Below are positions 1-8,146 of a DNA stretch of 31,715 nt, in pieces. Both the position numbers and the translations under genes were made by a program. Location: NCBI GenBank assembly GCA_958427895.1, contig CAUADW010000016.1, positions 1 through 31,715 of the forward strand. Reading direction: 5' to 3'. Origin of the DNA: an uncultured Collinsella sp. Its GTDB lineage: Bacteria > Actinomycetota > Coriobacteriia > Coriobacteriales > Coriobacteriaceae. Position 1 is the first letter of the stretch. The number at the start of each line of letters is the position of its first letter. The notes below the pieces were generated by a model, which had not been told where the DNA came from, made no database searches, and saw nothing but the letters and a program-made list of their open reading frames with translations.

Positions 1-251
1 AGGCATTTAAGAACTCCATCGCCAAGCAGCTCGAAGAGGCCAAGGCCAATCCCGATATTCCCGAGGTCGAGGTCATGATTCGCGCCGGCCGTATTCGCGA
101 GACGCTCAAGGACGAGATGCTCGACGTGGTTAAGCCCGACCTGGTGCTCTGCGGCGCCCGCGGCCTGTCCTCGATCAAGTATGCGCTGCTGGGTTCGATT
201 TCGACGTTCCTGCTGCGCAACACGGACTGCGACATCTTGGTCGTGAAGTAG
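1..251 (+). CDS. Universal stress protein (UspA family), 3' end only
   Basis: The open frame enters from the left edge (first whole codon at base 3) and stops at TAG 249-251, giving the last 82 residues. The C-terminal UspA nucleotide-binding signature is visible: GARG, then about nine residues, then GS (GARGLSSIKYALLGSIST), after a beta strand reading DLVLCGA, and the chain ends in DILVVK. Proteins of this family bind ATP or AMP and accumulate under stress. The Gly-x2-Gly-x9-Gly-Ser/Thr form is the one associated with ATP binding. The N-terminal half and the start are outside the window. Two hairpins follow within 150 bp. Confidence 0.9.
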   Translation, partial: AFKNSIAKQLEEAKANPDIPEVEVMIRAGRIRETLKDEMLDVVKPDLVLCGARGLSSIKYALLGSISTFLLRNTDCDILVVK

Positions 252-264
252 GTTCCTTCCCGCC

Positions 265-355
265 GGCGCAAGGCCTGCGGGGTTATCACGCCGACGTCCT
301 CGCCGCTTCGCGGCTGCGGGATGTCGGCTTAGATAACCCCTCCCGGCCTTGCGCC
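265..355. repeat. 91-nt nested multi-stem hairpin
   Basis: Four pairs of complementary segments lie one inside another: 265-275 with 345-355 (11 bp), 279-287 with 332-340 (9 bp), 290-298 with 320-328 (9 bp, one G:U) and 302-306 with 310-314 (5 bp). Only short bulges separate them. The whole unit can fold into one rod on either strand. No U-run follows it directly, so it is not a standard intrinsic terminator. A conventional terminator lies 30 bp further on. Confidence 0.85.
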
Positions 356-385
356 TTCGTCACCGTACTTCAGCGAGTTGGCTGA

Positions 386-430
386 TGGAAAAATGGTGTG
401 CCGCCCCGTTTGGGGCGGCACATTTTGTTT
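386..430. terminator. Bidirectional intrinsic terminator between usp and the histidine kinase
   Basis: A perfect 9-bp stem (399-407 with 412-420, TGCCGCCCC) with a GTTT loop is flanked by an A-run on the left (389-393) and CATTTTGTTT on the right. It can therefore end transcripts from the plus-strand usp gene and from the convergent minus-strand kinase operon. Confidence 0.9.
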
Positions 431-452
431 GGACGGGCGTTTGCCGTGTGCG

Positions 453-1496
453 TTACTCGAAGTATTGGAACTTGTTGGTTGAGAAGGCGAATGTTACGAC
501 GAAGCCTTCGCCCGGCTCCGATGCCGCGGTGACGTCGATGCCCATCTTGGAGCACAGGCGCGCCACCAGATAGAGACCGATGCCCGTTGCGCGCTTGGTG
601 GTGCGGCCGTTGTCGCCGGTAAAGCCCTTCTCGAACACGCGCGGCAGGTCTGCCGCACACACGCCGCAGCCGTTGTCCGCGACGGTAAGCTCGATGCGCT
701 CGCTTGCCAGACCCTCGTCCAGCAACGCACCCGAAAACACGATCTTTGCGCCGTCCTCACGCGCATATTTAATGCTGTTCTGAATGAGCTGGCCCAGAAT
801 AAACTCGAGCCACTTCTCGTCGGTAAAGACCTCGAAGTCGAGGTTCTCGCACACCGGGGCCACATGCGCCGCAATGAGCTCGCGCGCGTTGGCTTTAATC
901 GCGCCCGTCACCAAGGTTTTGAGATCCCAGCGGCGAATCAGGTAGTCGCGCTCCACGACTTCCGAGCGCGCGTAGTACAGCGCCTGGTCGATATAGCGCT
1001 CCACGCGGGCAAGTTCGCGTGCCAGGTCGTCCACGCGCGACAGGTCGTCTTCGCTGCTGTCCAGGTTTTCCAAAATCAGGTGAGCCGCCGCCAGGGGCAG
1101 CTTGGCCTCGTGGACCCAGCTCTCGATATAGTCGCGATAGTCATCGGTCTGACGCCTGCCTTCGGCAACCTCGTCGCAGGCGGCTTTGCCCACCCGGCGC
1201 AAGACCTCGTATTCGAGCTCGCCCTCGGCATAGGTCGGGCATTGCACCATCTCTTGCACCCATGCGGGACTCTCGAGCTCCTCTGCCGCGCGCTCCAACT
1301 GACGCAGAAAACGGCGACGGCGAGCGTACTCGATCACGATGCCGAGCATACCAAAGATAAAGGACACGCCGACCGCCACGACCACTATAGAAACGGGTGC
1401 GCCGGCGACCGTCAGCACAAAGCAGCTCAGCAGCACGCCGCACGTCCACACGGCGACGGGAAGCAACGCATCTTTAAAAAACTTGGCAAACGACAT
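453..1496 (-). CDS. Sensor histidine kinase, BceS/intramembrane-sensing-like
   Basis: 347 residues. Two hydrophobic segments at about 10-30 and 34-56 have almost no loop between them, so no extracellular sensor domain is possible. The phosphoacceptor region reads ESWVHEAKLPLAA with His129, the WVHExK-P form typical of BceS/GraS kinases. The ATPase domain has an N box (QLIQNSIKYA), G1 (DNGCGV), F box (FEKGFTG) and G2 (TGIGLYL). It lies 9 bp downstream of its response regulator and is presumably co-transcribed with it. Kinases of this type usually report cell-envelope or peptide-antibiotic stress through a dedicated ABC transporter, but none is encoded beside this pair. The family call is strong. 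The signal sensed is unknown. Confidence 0.9.
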   Translation of the reverse strand: MSFAKFFKDALLPVAVWTCGVLLSCFVLTVAGAPVSIVVVAVGVSFIFGMLGIVIEYARRRRFLRQLERAAEELESPAWVQEMVQCPTYAEGELEYEVLRRVGKAACDEVAEGRRQTDDYRDYIESWVHEAKLPLAAAHLILENLDSSEDDLSRVDDLARELARVERYIDQALYYARSEVVERDYLIRRWDLKTLVTGAIKANARELIAAHVAPVCENLDFEVFTDEKWLEFILGQLIQNSIKYAREDGAKIVFSGALLDEGLASERIELTVADNGCGVCAADLPRVFEKGFTGDNGRTTKRATGIGLYLVARLCSKMGIDVTAASEPGEGFVVTFAFSTNKFQYFE

Positions 1497-1505
1497 GACC
1501 GGCCC

Positions 1506-2177
1506 CTAGACCGAATAGCCCTGACCGCGGTGCGTCGTCAAATACCCCTTGATGCCGATTTTTTCGAGCGTGGTGCGCAAACGGTTGATGTTGACGGTGA
1601 GCGTGTTGTCGTCCACAAAGGCATCGGAGTCCCACAGGTCCTGCATGATGGCCGAGCGCAAAACGATCTTGCCCGCGCGGCTCAGAAGCAGCGAGAGGAT
1701 ACGCAGTTCGTTTTTGGTGAGCTCGGTGCTGGTACCGGTTTGCGTATTGGTGACCATGGAGCGGGCGAGGTCGAGCTCCAGCCCCTTGTGGACAAGTGTG
1801 CTGCGCTCTCCTGCCGCCGCGGTGCGACGCAGCAGTGCGTTGATGCGCGCCACGAGAACGCGCGCGCTATAGGGCTTGGGAACAAAGTCGTCCGCGCCGA
1901 GCGTCATGGCCATGACCTCGTCAATCTCGGTCGTGCGCGAGGTGAGGACGATGATGGGAACCTCGGATTCGCGGCGGACCTCGTGGCAGATATGCTGGCC
2001 GTCCTTGACGGGAAGCGTGAGGTCGAGCAGCACCAGGTCGGGCGCGGCAGCGAGAATATCGCGCGAGACGTGCTCGAATGATTCGCAGGCCTCGACCCCA
2101 AAACCCGCACGGGCAAGGATATCGGCAAGCTCGCGACGAATGGGCTCGTCGTCCTCAACGATATAGATTAGCGCCAT
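1506..2177 (-). CDS. OmpR/PhoB-family response regulator paired with the adjacent kinase
   Basis: 223 residues. The receiver domain has the acidic pair Asp9-Asp10, phosphoacceptor Asp52 (LVLLDLTLP) and Lys101 (FVPKPY). The winged-helix DNA-binding domain ends NRLRTTLEKIG...LTTHRGQGYSV, typical of the BceR/VirR branch. The start ATG at 2177 follows a GAGGGGAG ribosome-binding site. It is the first gene of a two-gene unit with the kinase, 9 bp apart. The target promoter cannot be deduced here. A 173-bp gap separates it from the next upstream gene on the same strand. Confidence 0.92.
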   Translation of the reverse strand: MALIYIVEDDEPIRRELADILARAGFGVEACESFEHVSRDILAAAPDLVLLDLTLPVKDGQHICHEVRRESEVPIIVLTSRTTEIDEVMAMTLGADDFVPKPYSARVLVARINALLRRTAAAGERSTLVHKGLELDLARSMVTNTQTGTSTELTKNELRILSLLLSRAGKIVLRSAIMQDLWDSDAFVDDNTLTVNINRLRTTLEKIGIKGYLTTHRGQGYSV

Positions 2178-2350
2178 GGATTCCGCTCCCCTCTTGGTTG
2201 TCTTGCCCCATTATGACCGCGGAGCCGCAGGTACGCGCCTCGCGCGGCACCAAGGTGACAGAACTGTTCGCGAGCGGCAGAGGCTTGCCCCTCGCTCGCG
2301 ACGAGCACGGGAATTAAATGAGTTTTTAATCCCCGTCCCAGAAACATCAT

Positions 2351-3082
2351 TTAGCGGCGGGCGCGGAGCTTTTCGTAGCCTTCGGCGAAGAAGGCGACCG
2401 TAGCGGCGTCGGCCTCGGCGGCGTCCGTCTCGGTTGCGGGGACCACACCGTGCTCGTCGCTCACCAGGAACAAGGCGCCCTTGAGCTGTGCGGGAATATC
2501 TACGCGCGTGACCGGGATGCCCTTGGTCTGGGCCAGCTGCTCGATGAGCGTCGCCGTGCCGCACAGGCACTCGTCCGCCGGCGCCACAAAGGCAAGCTCG
2601 CCGTTGTTGACGGCGGCGAGCAGCTCGGGCGCCACGCCGGTCTCGTCGGCCTCGGAGCGGGCCTCGGCGGAACGGGCACGCAGCGCCTTGGCCGACGTAT
2701 CGGCGAGCGGCTCGTACTCCCCCACCGTCATGGCGGCGTTGCCGTTGATGTCGATCACCAGCATGAGTACGCCGTCGTGCGCAGTGTAATCGCCCTCGGC
2801 AAGCGACCACTCAACGTGCTGCTTGGCCCAGCTGAGCATGTTATGGGTAAGCGGCTCGCCCTGCACCAGGCGCTCGGACAGTGCGCGAATGTGGCGATTG
2901 AGCATGGGCACCTTTTTATTGGACATGCGCCAACGGCAGACAAGCGCGGGCTTGTCGAGCGTAAACTTCTCGACCGCCTCCTGATTAGCGCAAAACTCCT
3001 CGTACGCACGCTGATCCTCGGCATTGCCAAACAGCTCGGCATCATCAATCTGGGGCATGGTTGTACCTTTCGTGTTAGTCAT
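2351..3082 (-). CDS. Conserved-looking protein of unknown function (weak class IV aminotransferase resemblance)
   Basis: 243 residues from ATG 3082 (AGAGGA upstream), or 235 from ATG 3058 (AAAGG upstream, start MPQIDD). Both starts are usable and I cannot decide between them. It is soluble and acidic, with no signal peptide or membrane segment. A middle-to-C-terminal stretch (GTATLIEQLAQTKGIPVTRV, then ALFLVSDEHGVVPAT) has the spacing of the pyridoxal-phosphate class IV aminotransferase C-terminal half (small-helix-gipv-E...EvFlt...gv-PV). I see no obvious PLP lysine context, so this is only a fold-level guess. It lies downstream of purH on the same strand, but a strong terminator sits between them. 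Confidence 0.7.
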   Translation of the reverse strand: MTNTKGTTMPQIDDAELFGNAEDQRAYEEFCANQEAVEKFTLDKPALVCRWRMSNKKVPMLNRHIRALSERLVQGEPLTHNMLSWAKQHVEWSLAEGDYTAHDGVLMLVIDINGNAAMTVGEYEPLADTSAKALRARSAEARSEADETGVAPELLAAVNNGELAFVAPADECLCGTATLIEQLAQTKGIPVTRVDIPAQLKGALFLVSDEHGVVPATETDAAEADAATVAFFAEGYEKLRARR

Positions 3083-3094
3083 TCCGTCCTCTTA

Positions 3095-3134
3095 TACCAA
3101 AAAGACGGCCCTCCAAACGGAGCAGCCGTCTTTT
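3095..3134 (-). terminator. Intrinsic terminator after purH
   Basis: The stem GACGGC...GCCGTC is extended by A/T pairs (3099-3109 with 3125-3134). On the minus strand it ends in CTTTTTGG. It lies 30 bp beyond the purH stop and only about 13-17 bp before the first possible start of the next gene. Confidence 0.85.
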
Positions 3135-3163
3135 GCGGAGATTATTTTGTCCCAAGGCGGAAC

Positions 3164-4771
3164 TTAGTGGCGGAAGTGGCGGGCGCCGGTAAAGACCATA
3201 GCAATATTGTGCTCGTTGCAGGCCTGAATGCTCTCGTCATCGCGCTTGGAGCCGCCGGGCTGGATGATGCAGGTCACGCCGTGCGCGGCAAGCACGTCGA
3301 CGTTGTCGCGGAACGGGAAGAACGCGTCGCTTGCGCAGGCAAAGCCGCCCTTCTCCACGCCCTCACGCTCGCAGAAGTCCTCGGCACGCTCGCAGGCCAG
3401 CAGTGCGGAGTCAACGCGGTTGGGCTGACCGGGGCCCATGCCAATGCCGGCCTTGCCCTTGGAGACCAGGATGGCGTTGGACTTAACGCCCTTGCAGACC
3501 TTCCAGGCAAACTCGAGCTCGGCCATCTCGGCGTCGGTGGGCTTGCGGTCGGTGGGGAACGTAAAGGTCGCGGGATCCTCGGTCACGTGGTCGACCTCCT
3601 GCACCAGCATGCCGCCGTCGACGGAGCGCAGCTCCACCTGAGCGCCGTGGTCCACGCCGCCGGTCGCCAACACGCGCAGGTTGGGGCGCTTGGCCATGCG
3701 CTCGAGCGCCTCGGCGGTGTAGCTCGGGGCGATGATGACCTCGACGAACTGCTTGTTCTGATCGGCAAAGTGCTCAACCAGATCAAAGGGAACCTCGCGG
3801 TTGCAGGCGATGATGCCGCCGAAGGCGCTCTTGGGATCGCAGGCAAAAGCGCGGTCGTAGGCAGCCGTGATGTCCTCGGCAACGGCGGAACCGCAGGGGT
3901 TCTGGTGCTTGAGGATTACGCAGGCCGGCTCGTCGAACTCGCGGACCAGGTTCCAAGCGGCGTCGGCATCCAGATAGTTGTTGTAGCTGAGCGGCTTGCC
4001 CTGGATCTGCTTGGAGCCCACGAGCGGGAACTGCGAGCTCGCGGTGTTCTCGCAGCCCTCGGCAAAGCGATAGACTGTGGCTTTCTGCTGCGGGTTCTCG
4101 CCATAGCGCAGGTCGTCGACCTTCTCCAGCGAAATCTCGAGCTTGGCAGAGGTGTCCGCCACGTCGCTTGCCTGGGCGGCGAGCCAGCGGGAGATGGCCG
4201 TGTCGTAGGCGGCGGTGGTCTGGTAGACCTTCACCTGCAGGCGACGACGGGTGGAAAGCGTGGTGCAGCCACCGGTCTCGTGCATCTCGGCCAGGACGGC
4301 ATCATAGTCGGCCGGGTCGGAAATGACGGTAACGCTCGTGGCGTTCTTGGCAGCAGAGCGCAGCATGGAGGGGCCACCGATGTCGATGTGCTCGATAGCG
4401 TCCGCGAAGGTGACCTCGGGGTTGGCAACGGTCTTCTCGAACTCGTACAGGTTGACGACGACCAGGTCGATCAGCTTAATGCCGTGCTGAGCCGCCTCCT
4501 GCATGTGCTGCTCGGAATCGCGGCGGGCCAGCAGCGCGCCATGAACCTTGGGGTGCAGGGTCTTAACGCGGCCGTCCATCATCTCGGGATAGCCCGTGAA
4601 CTCCTCGATGGGGGTTACGGGAATGCCCGCGTCCTCGATGGCACGAGCCGTGCCGCCCGTAGAGATGATCTCGACGCCAAAGTCGTCAACCAGCGTCCGT
4701 GCGAAATCGACGACGCCCGTCTTATCGGTAACCGAGATCAACGCGCGTGCGATCTTCACATCAGATCCCAT
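3164..4771 (-). CDS. purH: Bifunctional AICAR formyltransferase / IMP cyclohydrolase
   Basis: 535 residues, full family length. It catalyses the last two steps of purine synthesis: formyl transfer from 10-formyl-THF to AICAR, then ring closure to IMP. The N-terminal cyclohydrolase (MGS-like) domain shows ALISVTDKTG, ISTGGTA and DGRVKTLHPKVHG. The formyltransferase domain shows RYGENPQQ, GKPLSYNNYLDADAAW and the catalytic LKHQNPCG (Lys288-His289), and the chain ends ARHFRH. The ATG at 4771 has a strong AGGAGG six bases upstream. The 277-bp region to the divergent acetyltransferase must hold its promoter. I found no clear -35/-10 pair and no purine-riboswitch core there. No other pur gene is adjacent. 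Confidence 0.97.
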   Translation of the reverse strand: MGSDVKIARALISVTDKTGVVDFARTLVDDFGVEIISTGGTARAIEDAGIPVTPIEEFTGYPEMMDGRVKTLHPKVHGALLARRDSEQHMQEAAQHGIKLIDLVVVNLYEFEKTVANPEVTFADAIEHIDIGGPSMLRSAAKNATSVTVISDPADYDAVLAEMHETGGCTTLSTRRRLQVKVYQTTAAYDTAISRWLAAQASDVADTSAKLEISLEKVDDLRYGENPQQKATVYRFAEGCENTASSQFPLVGSKQIQGKPLSYNNYLDADAAWNLVREFDEPACVILKHQNPCGSAVAEDITAAYDRAFACDPKSAFGGIIACNREVPFDLVEHFADQNKQFVEVIIAPSYTAEALERMAKRPNLRVLATGGVDHGAQVELRSVDGGMLVQEVDHVTEDPATFTFPTDRKPTDAEMAELEFAWKVCKGVKSNAILVSKGKAGIGMGPGQPNRVDSALLACERAEDFCEREGVEKGGFACASDAFFPFRDNVDVLAAHGVTCIIQPGGSKRDDESIQACNEHNIAMVFTGARHFRH

Positions 4772-5048
4772 GCAGTCCTCCTGTCTGGTACGCCGCCGTG
4801 CTCTGTGAGTCGGTGATACGTCGATCTGCAGCGCTCGCGCAGCGGCATTGAAAATACTGATTTAATGTAGCGCATCGAGCGCATCGATGCACCCCGCAAC
4901 GGGCGCATGTGCAGAAAAAGTTTGCGAGCGGAGGGGATGGGCATGGCACCGGGCACGGTGAGTTCATGGAACACAGGGGCACCATAATTAGATGCCAATG
5001 GCGTGGTAGAACTGTGCTCGATATGCATCCGCAAAAGAAAGAGGCACC

Positions 5049-5690
5049 ATGGTCTCGCGGGTTCTCTACCGACCGTTTGATACCGAAGACTTCGACGCCA
5101 TCGCGCTGATTCTGCAGCAGCTTTGGCATAACAATTCGGATAACGATGAGTACAACCGCCTTGAGGCCGCGTGCGACCTCGCCTATTGCCTTTCGTCATC
5201 GACGTTTTCGCAGGTTGCCGTAATCGACGGTCAGGCGCGTGGCATTTCGCTCGCGCGTGCGGGACAGAGCTCCGGCGCCACTATCAACGAGCATTGGATG
5301 GATACCGAACGCGCGCTGCTATCGCAGATGCGTGAGCTAGAGCCCGATGCGTGCGCCGAGTATCTCTCGTTTGTGCGCGCAACCATCCGAACCAACAACC
5401 GCCTGCTCGAGAGCAGCCCGTTGCCGCACGACAACGAGGTCACGCTGCTTGCCGTGGATCGCGATGTCCATGGCCTGGGCGTTGGCACGGTTCTGCTCGA
5501 TGCCGCGGTCTCGCACCTGTCCTCGCTTGGAGCGACGAGGGCGCACCTGTACACCGACTCCAACTGCTCGTGGAAGTTCTACGAGCTGCACGGCTTTAAG
5601 CGCACGGCCACGCACCGCGCCAACCGCGAAGAGCGCCGTCACGACATGCCGCGCGAAAGCTTCCTCTACGAACTCGATCTAACAGCCTAA
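5049..5690 (+). CDS. GNAT-family N-acetyltransferase
   Basis: 213 residues. The acetyl-CoA-binding motif A is clear at about 133-157 (VTLLAVDRDVHGLGVGTVLL, with the Q/R-x-x-G-x-G/A turn as HGLGVG). Motif B follows as YTDSNCSWKFYELHGFKR. The N-terminal half begins with YRPFDTEDFDAI, the usual GNAT first strand and helix. The substrate cannot be told from sequence. AAGAAAGAGG precedes ATG 5049. It is divergent from purH and is followed by repeats, so it is probably monocistronic. Confidence 0.9.
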   Translation: MVSRVLYRPFDTEDFDAIALILQQLWHNNSDNDEYNRLEAACDLAYCLSSSTFSQVAVIDGQARGISLARAGQSSGATINEHWMDTERALLSQMRELEPDACAEYLSFVRATIRTNNRLLESSPLPHDNEVTLLAVDRDVHGLGVGTVLLDAAVSHLSSLGATRAHLYTDSNCSWKFYELHGFKRTATHRANREERRHDMPRESFLYELDLTA

Positions 5691-5700
5691 ACCTGGCAGT

Positions 5701-5790
5701 TAGGGACGTTCCTTTTATGCCGGCACCCCGGGACACTCCTTGGTAGTCGTTAGGGACGTTCTTAAATGACTAGTCGTTGGGGACAGTCTT
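5701..5790. repeat. Dispersed repeat cluster built on GGGACGTTCC / GGGACAGTC words
   Basis: Two units stand side by side. 5701-5743 matches 7931-7973 at about 37 of 43 positions in direct orientation. 5745-5790 matches the reverse complement of 23712-23757 at 42 of 46 positions. The shared words are GGGACGTTC, GACTAGTCGTT and GGGACAGTCTT. No open frame runs through it. It fills the gap between the acetyltransferase and the terminator of the convergent DUF2207 gene. Confidence 0.85.
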
Positions 5791-5804
5791 CGTAGGTAGC
5801 GCAT

Positions 5805-5853
5805 AAAAAGGGATGGGCTTTCCCCGACGGCTGTCGAGAAAAGCCCATCCCAT
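5805..5853 (-). terminator. Intrinsic terminator after the DUF2207 gene
   Basis: The arms GGGATGGGCTTT and AAAGCCCATCCC form a stem of about 13 bp. On the minus strand it runs into CTTTTTATG (the AAAAA at 5805-5809 of the plus strand). It starts 13 bp past the gene's stop codon. Confidence 0.9.
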
Positions 5854-5865
5854 AATCTACGACCG

Positions 5866-7809
5866 TTAGAACGTTCCGCCGCCGCCTCCGCCGACGCCGC
5901 CGCCTCCGCCGCCAGAGAAGCCGCCGCCTCCGCCGCCGCCCGAGCTGTCGGAGCTCGACGCCAGCTCACGGATACTCTCGTGATACACGTCATCGAACGA
6001 ATCGAGCGGAGACTCGATACCGTAATGATGGTAGTACCACCAGTAGCAGGGGTAATTGTCGTAGAAGCCGTCGGCCTCGCGCACCTCGGGAGGAACAGCC
6101 TCGGCAAGCTGACGCAGGACTTCCTTCGAAACGCCCAGCGCCACGCCCATCACCAGAAGTTTATTCCACAGGACCAGATCGCCGGGGACGGCTTCCTTTA
6201 GGCGCGTGAAGTCCTCGAGCCAATGCTTGAGCGCCTTGCAGCGAGCCGCCACCTCGGCGCCCTCCGGCGTAAAGCGGCGGAAGGTGAGACTCACGCCAAT
6301 GCCCACAAGCACGATGGGCACCGAGATAATCGCAGCGATAACGTTTGCCTGCGCGCCATCGGTAAAGAAAATGGATCCAATAGGAATAAAGGCAATTAGA
6401 ATGCCCAGGACCAGGCCAAACACCATTGCGACAATGCCGTCCGAGGCAACGTACTCGCTATCGGCCAGCTTGCCCTTAACGGTGTTCTGATAGTCCTCGA
6501 GCTTGTCGCCCACGGGCGTAGCGTGCTGTTTGACGTAGTGCTGCAGCTCGTCAAACGTGCGCGAGCGATCGCCGTTCTCGTCAGGCTTAGCACCGGCAAA
6601 GAAGACCTTGAGCACCATGCGGTCAATGCCCTTGGCCGACTTCCAGCCCGCATCGCTCACCGTCACACGATACGTCTGCTCTTCTTTTTCACGCCCCAAC
6701 AGACCCTTCTTGGCCTTGGTCGCGGTCGCCTGCTCCAGCTTAATCACACGGTCGTCAGTGAGCTTCATGAGCGTGGCGATATATGCCTGATCGGGCACCT
6801 CGTTCCAACTCATGAGGGCCGAAAGCACGGCGGGATGGTCGGCCGAGGGCACGTCGCGGAAATATTCGTCCTGGAAAAGCGGCTTGGGCTTGCGGCGGCG
6901 CAGCTTGAGCACAACGATTATGCCGGTAAAGACCACCGCTGCGACAACACTTAGCACGGCAAGCGCATTGGCAATCATGCGAGCATGAGCGCGGCGGGCG
7001 TTAGCTTCGTCAGCCCATTCTTTCTCTTCGCTCAGAATCGTTGACATGCGCTCTTCGCCCGAGGCGGCAAGCTGCGGCACCCAGTCGCTGGGGAAGGCGA
7101 TGCGCGCCTCGGCGAATTCGCCCTGATGCACGCAGGGAATGGTATAGGTGACCATGGGCTCGTCCTCATCGAGTGACACGTCGCCCGTCAGCGGGCCGTG
7201 GCCCCATGCGCGGAAGTTATCGCCCTTGACGGCCGCCGTCCCGGCAGCGGCATTTGCGAAGCGCACTTCCATCTCGACGTCATCGGAATCCGCAGACCAG
7301 CCATCGCCCACAAACTTCCAGTAGAGCTCGGCGGTATCGGCCCAGTTCATGACCGCGCCGGTCATGGTGTAGCTCACGTAATAGATCGCGCTGTCGCCGC
7401 TCTCGTGAGGACTGAATACCTTAATCTTTACGCCGTCACCAGTCTGCTCGACCGTGTAGACGCCAGAGTCACCCTTGTTCGCGCTATCGACTTTGTTGAA
7501 CGCGGTGTCTTCTTCCTCGACACTCAGCACGTCGACGCCCGCCGTGCCGCCCTGCTGGTTGGTGCCCGTATTAATCTCCCAAAACACGCCGTTGATGTCG
7601 TCGTCGAAATCAAACTGGCGTCCCTCGACAACGGTCAGCGATCCGTCGGCTTCGACCGTGGCGCTGATGTAGGTTTGGGTCATGGAATAACCGTCGGCGT
7701 GTGCGGCGGCGGGCAGTAGCAGCAATGCAAGCGCGACGAGTGCGCAGACGGAAGCAAATCGCGCAAACGGGCGGCGCTGCCGACAGGTTTTGGCAACGGG
7801 GGCGTTCAT
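5866..7809 (-). CDS. DUF2207 membrane protein with polyglycine C-terminus
   Basis: 647 residues from ATG 7809, chosen because AAAGGATG lies upstream and the signal peptide then begins normally (basic CRQRRPFAR, hydrophobic core, cleavage after AAAHA near residue 38). An ATG at 7878 in the same frame would add 23 residues before the signal peptide. The extracytoplasmic part starts with the DUF2207 pattern (ISATVEADGSLTVVEGRQFDF). It is followed by a membrane helix at about 279-302, a cytoplasmic domain, two more helices at about 458-510, a further cytoplasmic domain, and a tail of almost pure glycine (624-647, GGGGGGGFSGGGGGG...). This tail is usual for the family. Its function is not established. 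Confidence 0.9.
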   Translation of the reverse strand: MNAPVAKTCRQRRPFARFASVCALVALALLLLPAAAHADGYSMTQTYISATVEADGSLTVVEGRQFDFDDDINGVFWEINTGTNQQGGTAGVDVLSVEEEDTAFNKVDSANKGDSGVYTVEQTGDGVKIKVFSPHESGDSAIYYVSYTMTGAVMNWADTAELYWKFVGDGWSADSDDVEMEVRFANAAAGTAAVKGDNFRAWGHGPLTGDVSLDEDEPMVTYTIPCVHQGEFAEARIAFPSDWVPQLAASGEERMSTILSEEKEWADEANARRAHARMIANALAVLSVVAAVVFTGIIVVLKLRRRKPKPLFQDEYFRDVPSADHPAVLSALMSWNEVPDQAYIATLMKLTDDRVIKLEQATATKAKKGLLGREKEEQTYRVTVSDAGWKSAKGIDRMVLKVFFAGAKPDENGDRSRTFDELQHYVKQHATPVGDKLEDYQNTVKGKLADSEYVASDGIVAMVFGLVLGILIAFIPIGSIFFTDGAQANVIAAIISVPIVLVGIGVSLTFRRFTPEGAEVAARCKALKHWLEDFTRLKEAVPGDLVLWNKLLVMGVALGVSKEVLRQLAEAVPPEVREADGFYDNYPCYWWYYHHYGIESPLDSFDDVYHESIRELASSSDSSGGGGGGGFSGGGGGGVGGGGGGTF

Positions 7810-7921
7810 AGGCACATCCTTTGTCTGTGATACCAGCAACGCCATTGTCCCACGTTTACGGGCGCACATGACGAACATCTAGGCCAGCGGAGTATCAAAC
7901 GGGACGAAAGTCACGCCCGCG

Positions 7922-7973
7922 GCCGGCACCTGGGGACGTTCCTTATCTGCCGGCAATCTGGGACACTCCTTGG
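7922..7973. repeat. Second copy of the GGGACGTTCC dispersed repeat
   Basis: It begins GCCGGCACCTGGGGACGTTC. Its first part matches, in reverse orientation, 16841-16876. The 7931-7973 part matches 5701-5743 in direct orientation. With 5701-5743 it brackets the DUF2207 gene as a direct repeat. Confidence 0.85.
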
Positions 7974-8146
7974 CATGGCCTGCGCCAGCAATAGATACCA
8001 CTTCACAGCTCTGTCACAGGTGTAGCGGCTTTGTGTGGGTGCGGCACGCGCTGATTGAGCCGCCAGCCGAGGGGCATAAAGCAGTTGAGCGAAAACGGTT
8101 TGCCCCTTTGCCGTTCGCTCGAGGATCATGTCCCCCTTTTCCGCGG
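7974..8146. other. Gene-free structured stretch (candidate small RNA or leader)
   Basis: The space from 7810 to 8317 has no convincing gene. Within this part, GAGCGAA...CCGTTCGCTC (about 8088-8120) can form a hairpin. Its loop contains TGCCCCTTT, which could instead pair with AGGGGCA about 30 bases upstream (near 8069-8075). The two folds therefore exclude each other. The stretch ends just before the 12-bp hairpin at 8147-8180. I recognise no RNA family (no T-box, SRP, RNase P or tmRNA signature). Confidence 0.4.

Noticed and set aside
2450..4816. Very long open frame (about 788 codons) on the plus strand opposite purH
   Set aside because: It is antisense to purH and the 243-residue gene, arises from the G/C-biased third positions, and its translation is a low-complexity Ala/Gly/Leu/Val sequence with no family motif.
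4772..5048. Purine riboswitch or PurR-type operator upstream of purH
   Set aside because: I could not find the paired-loop consensus of the purine riboswitch or a convincing operator; the AT-rich patch near 4849-4870 is too weak.
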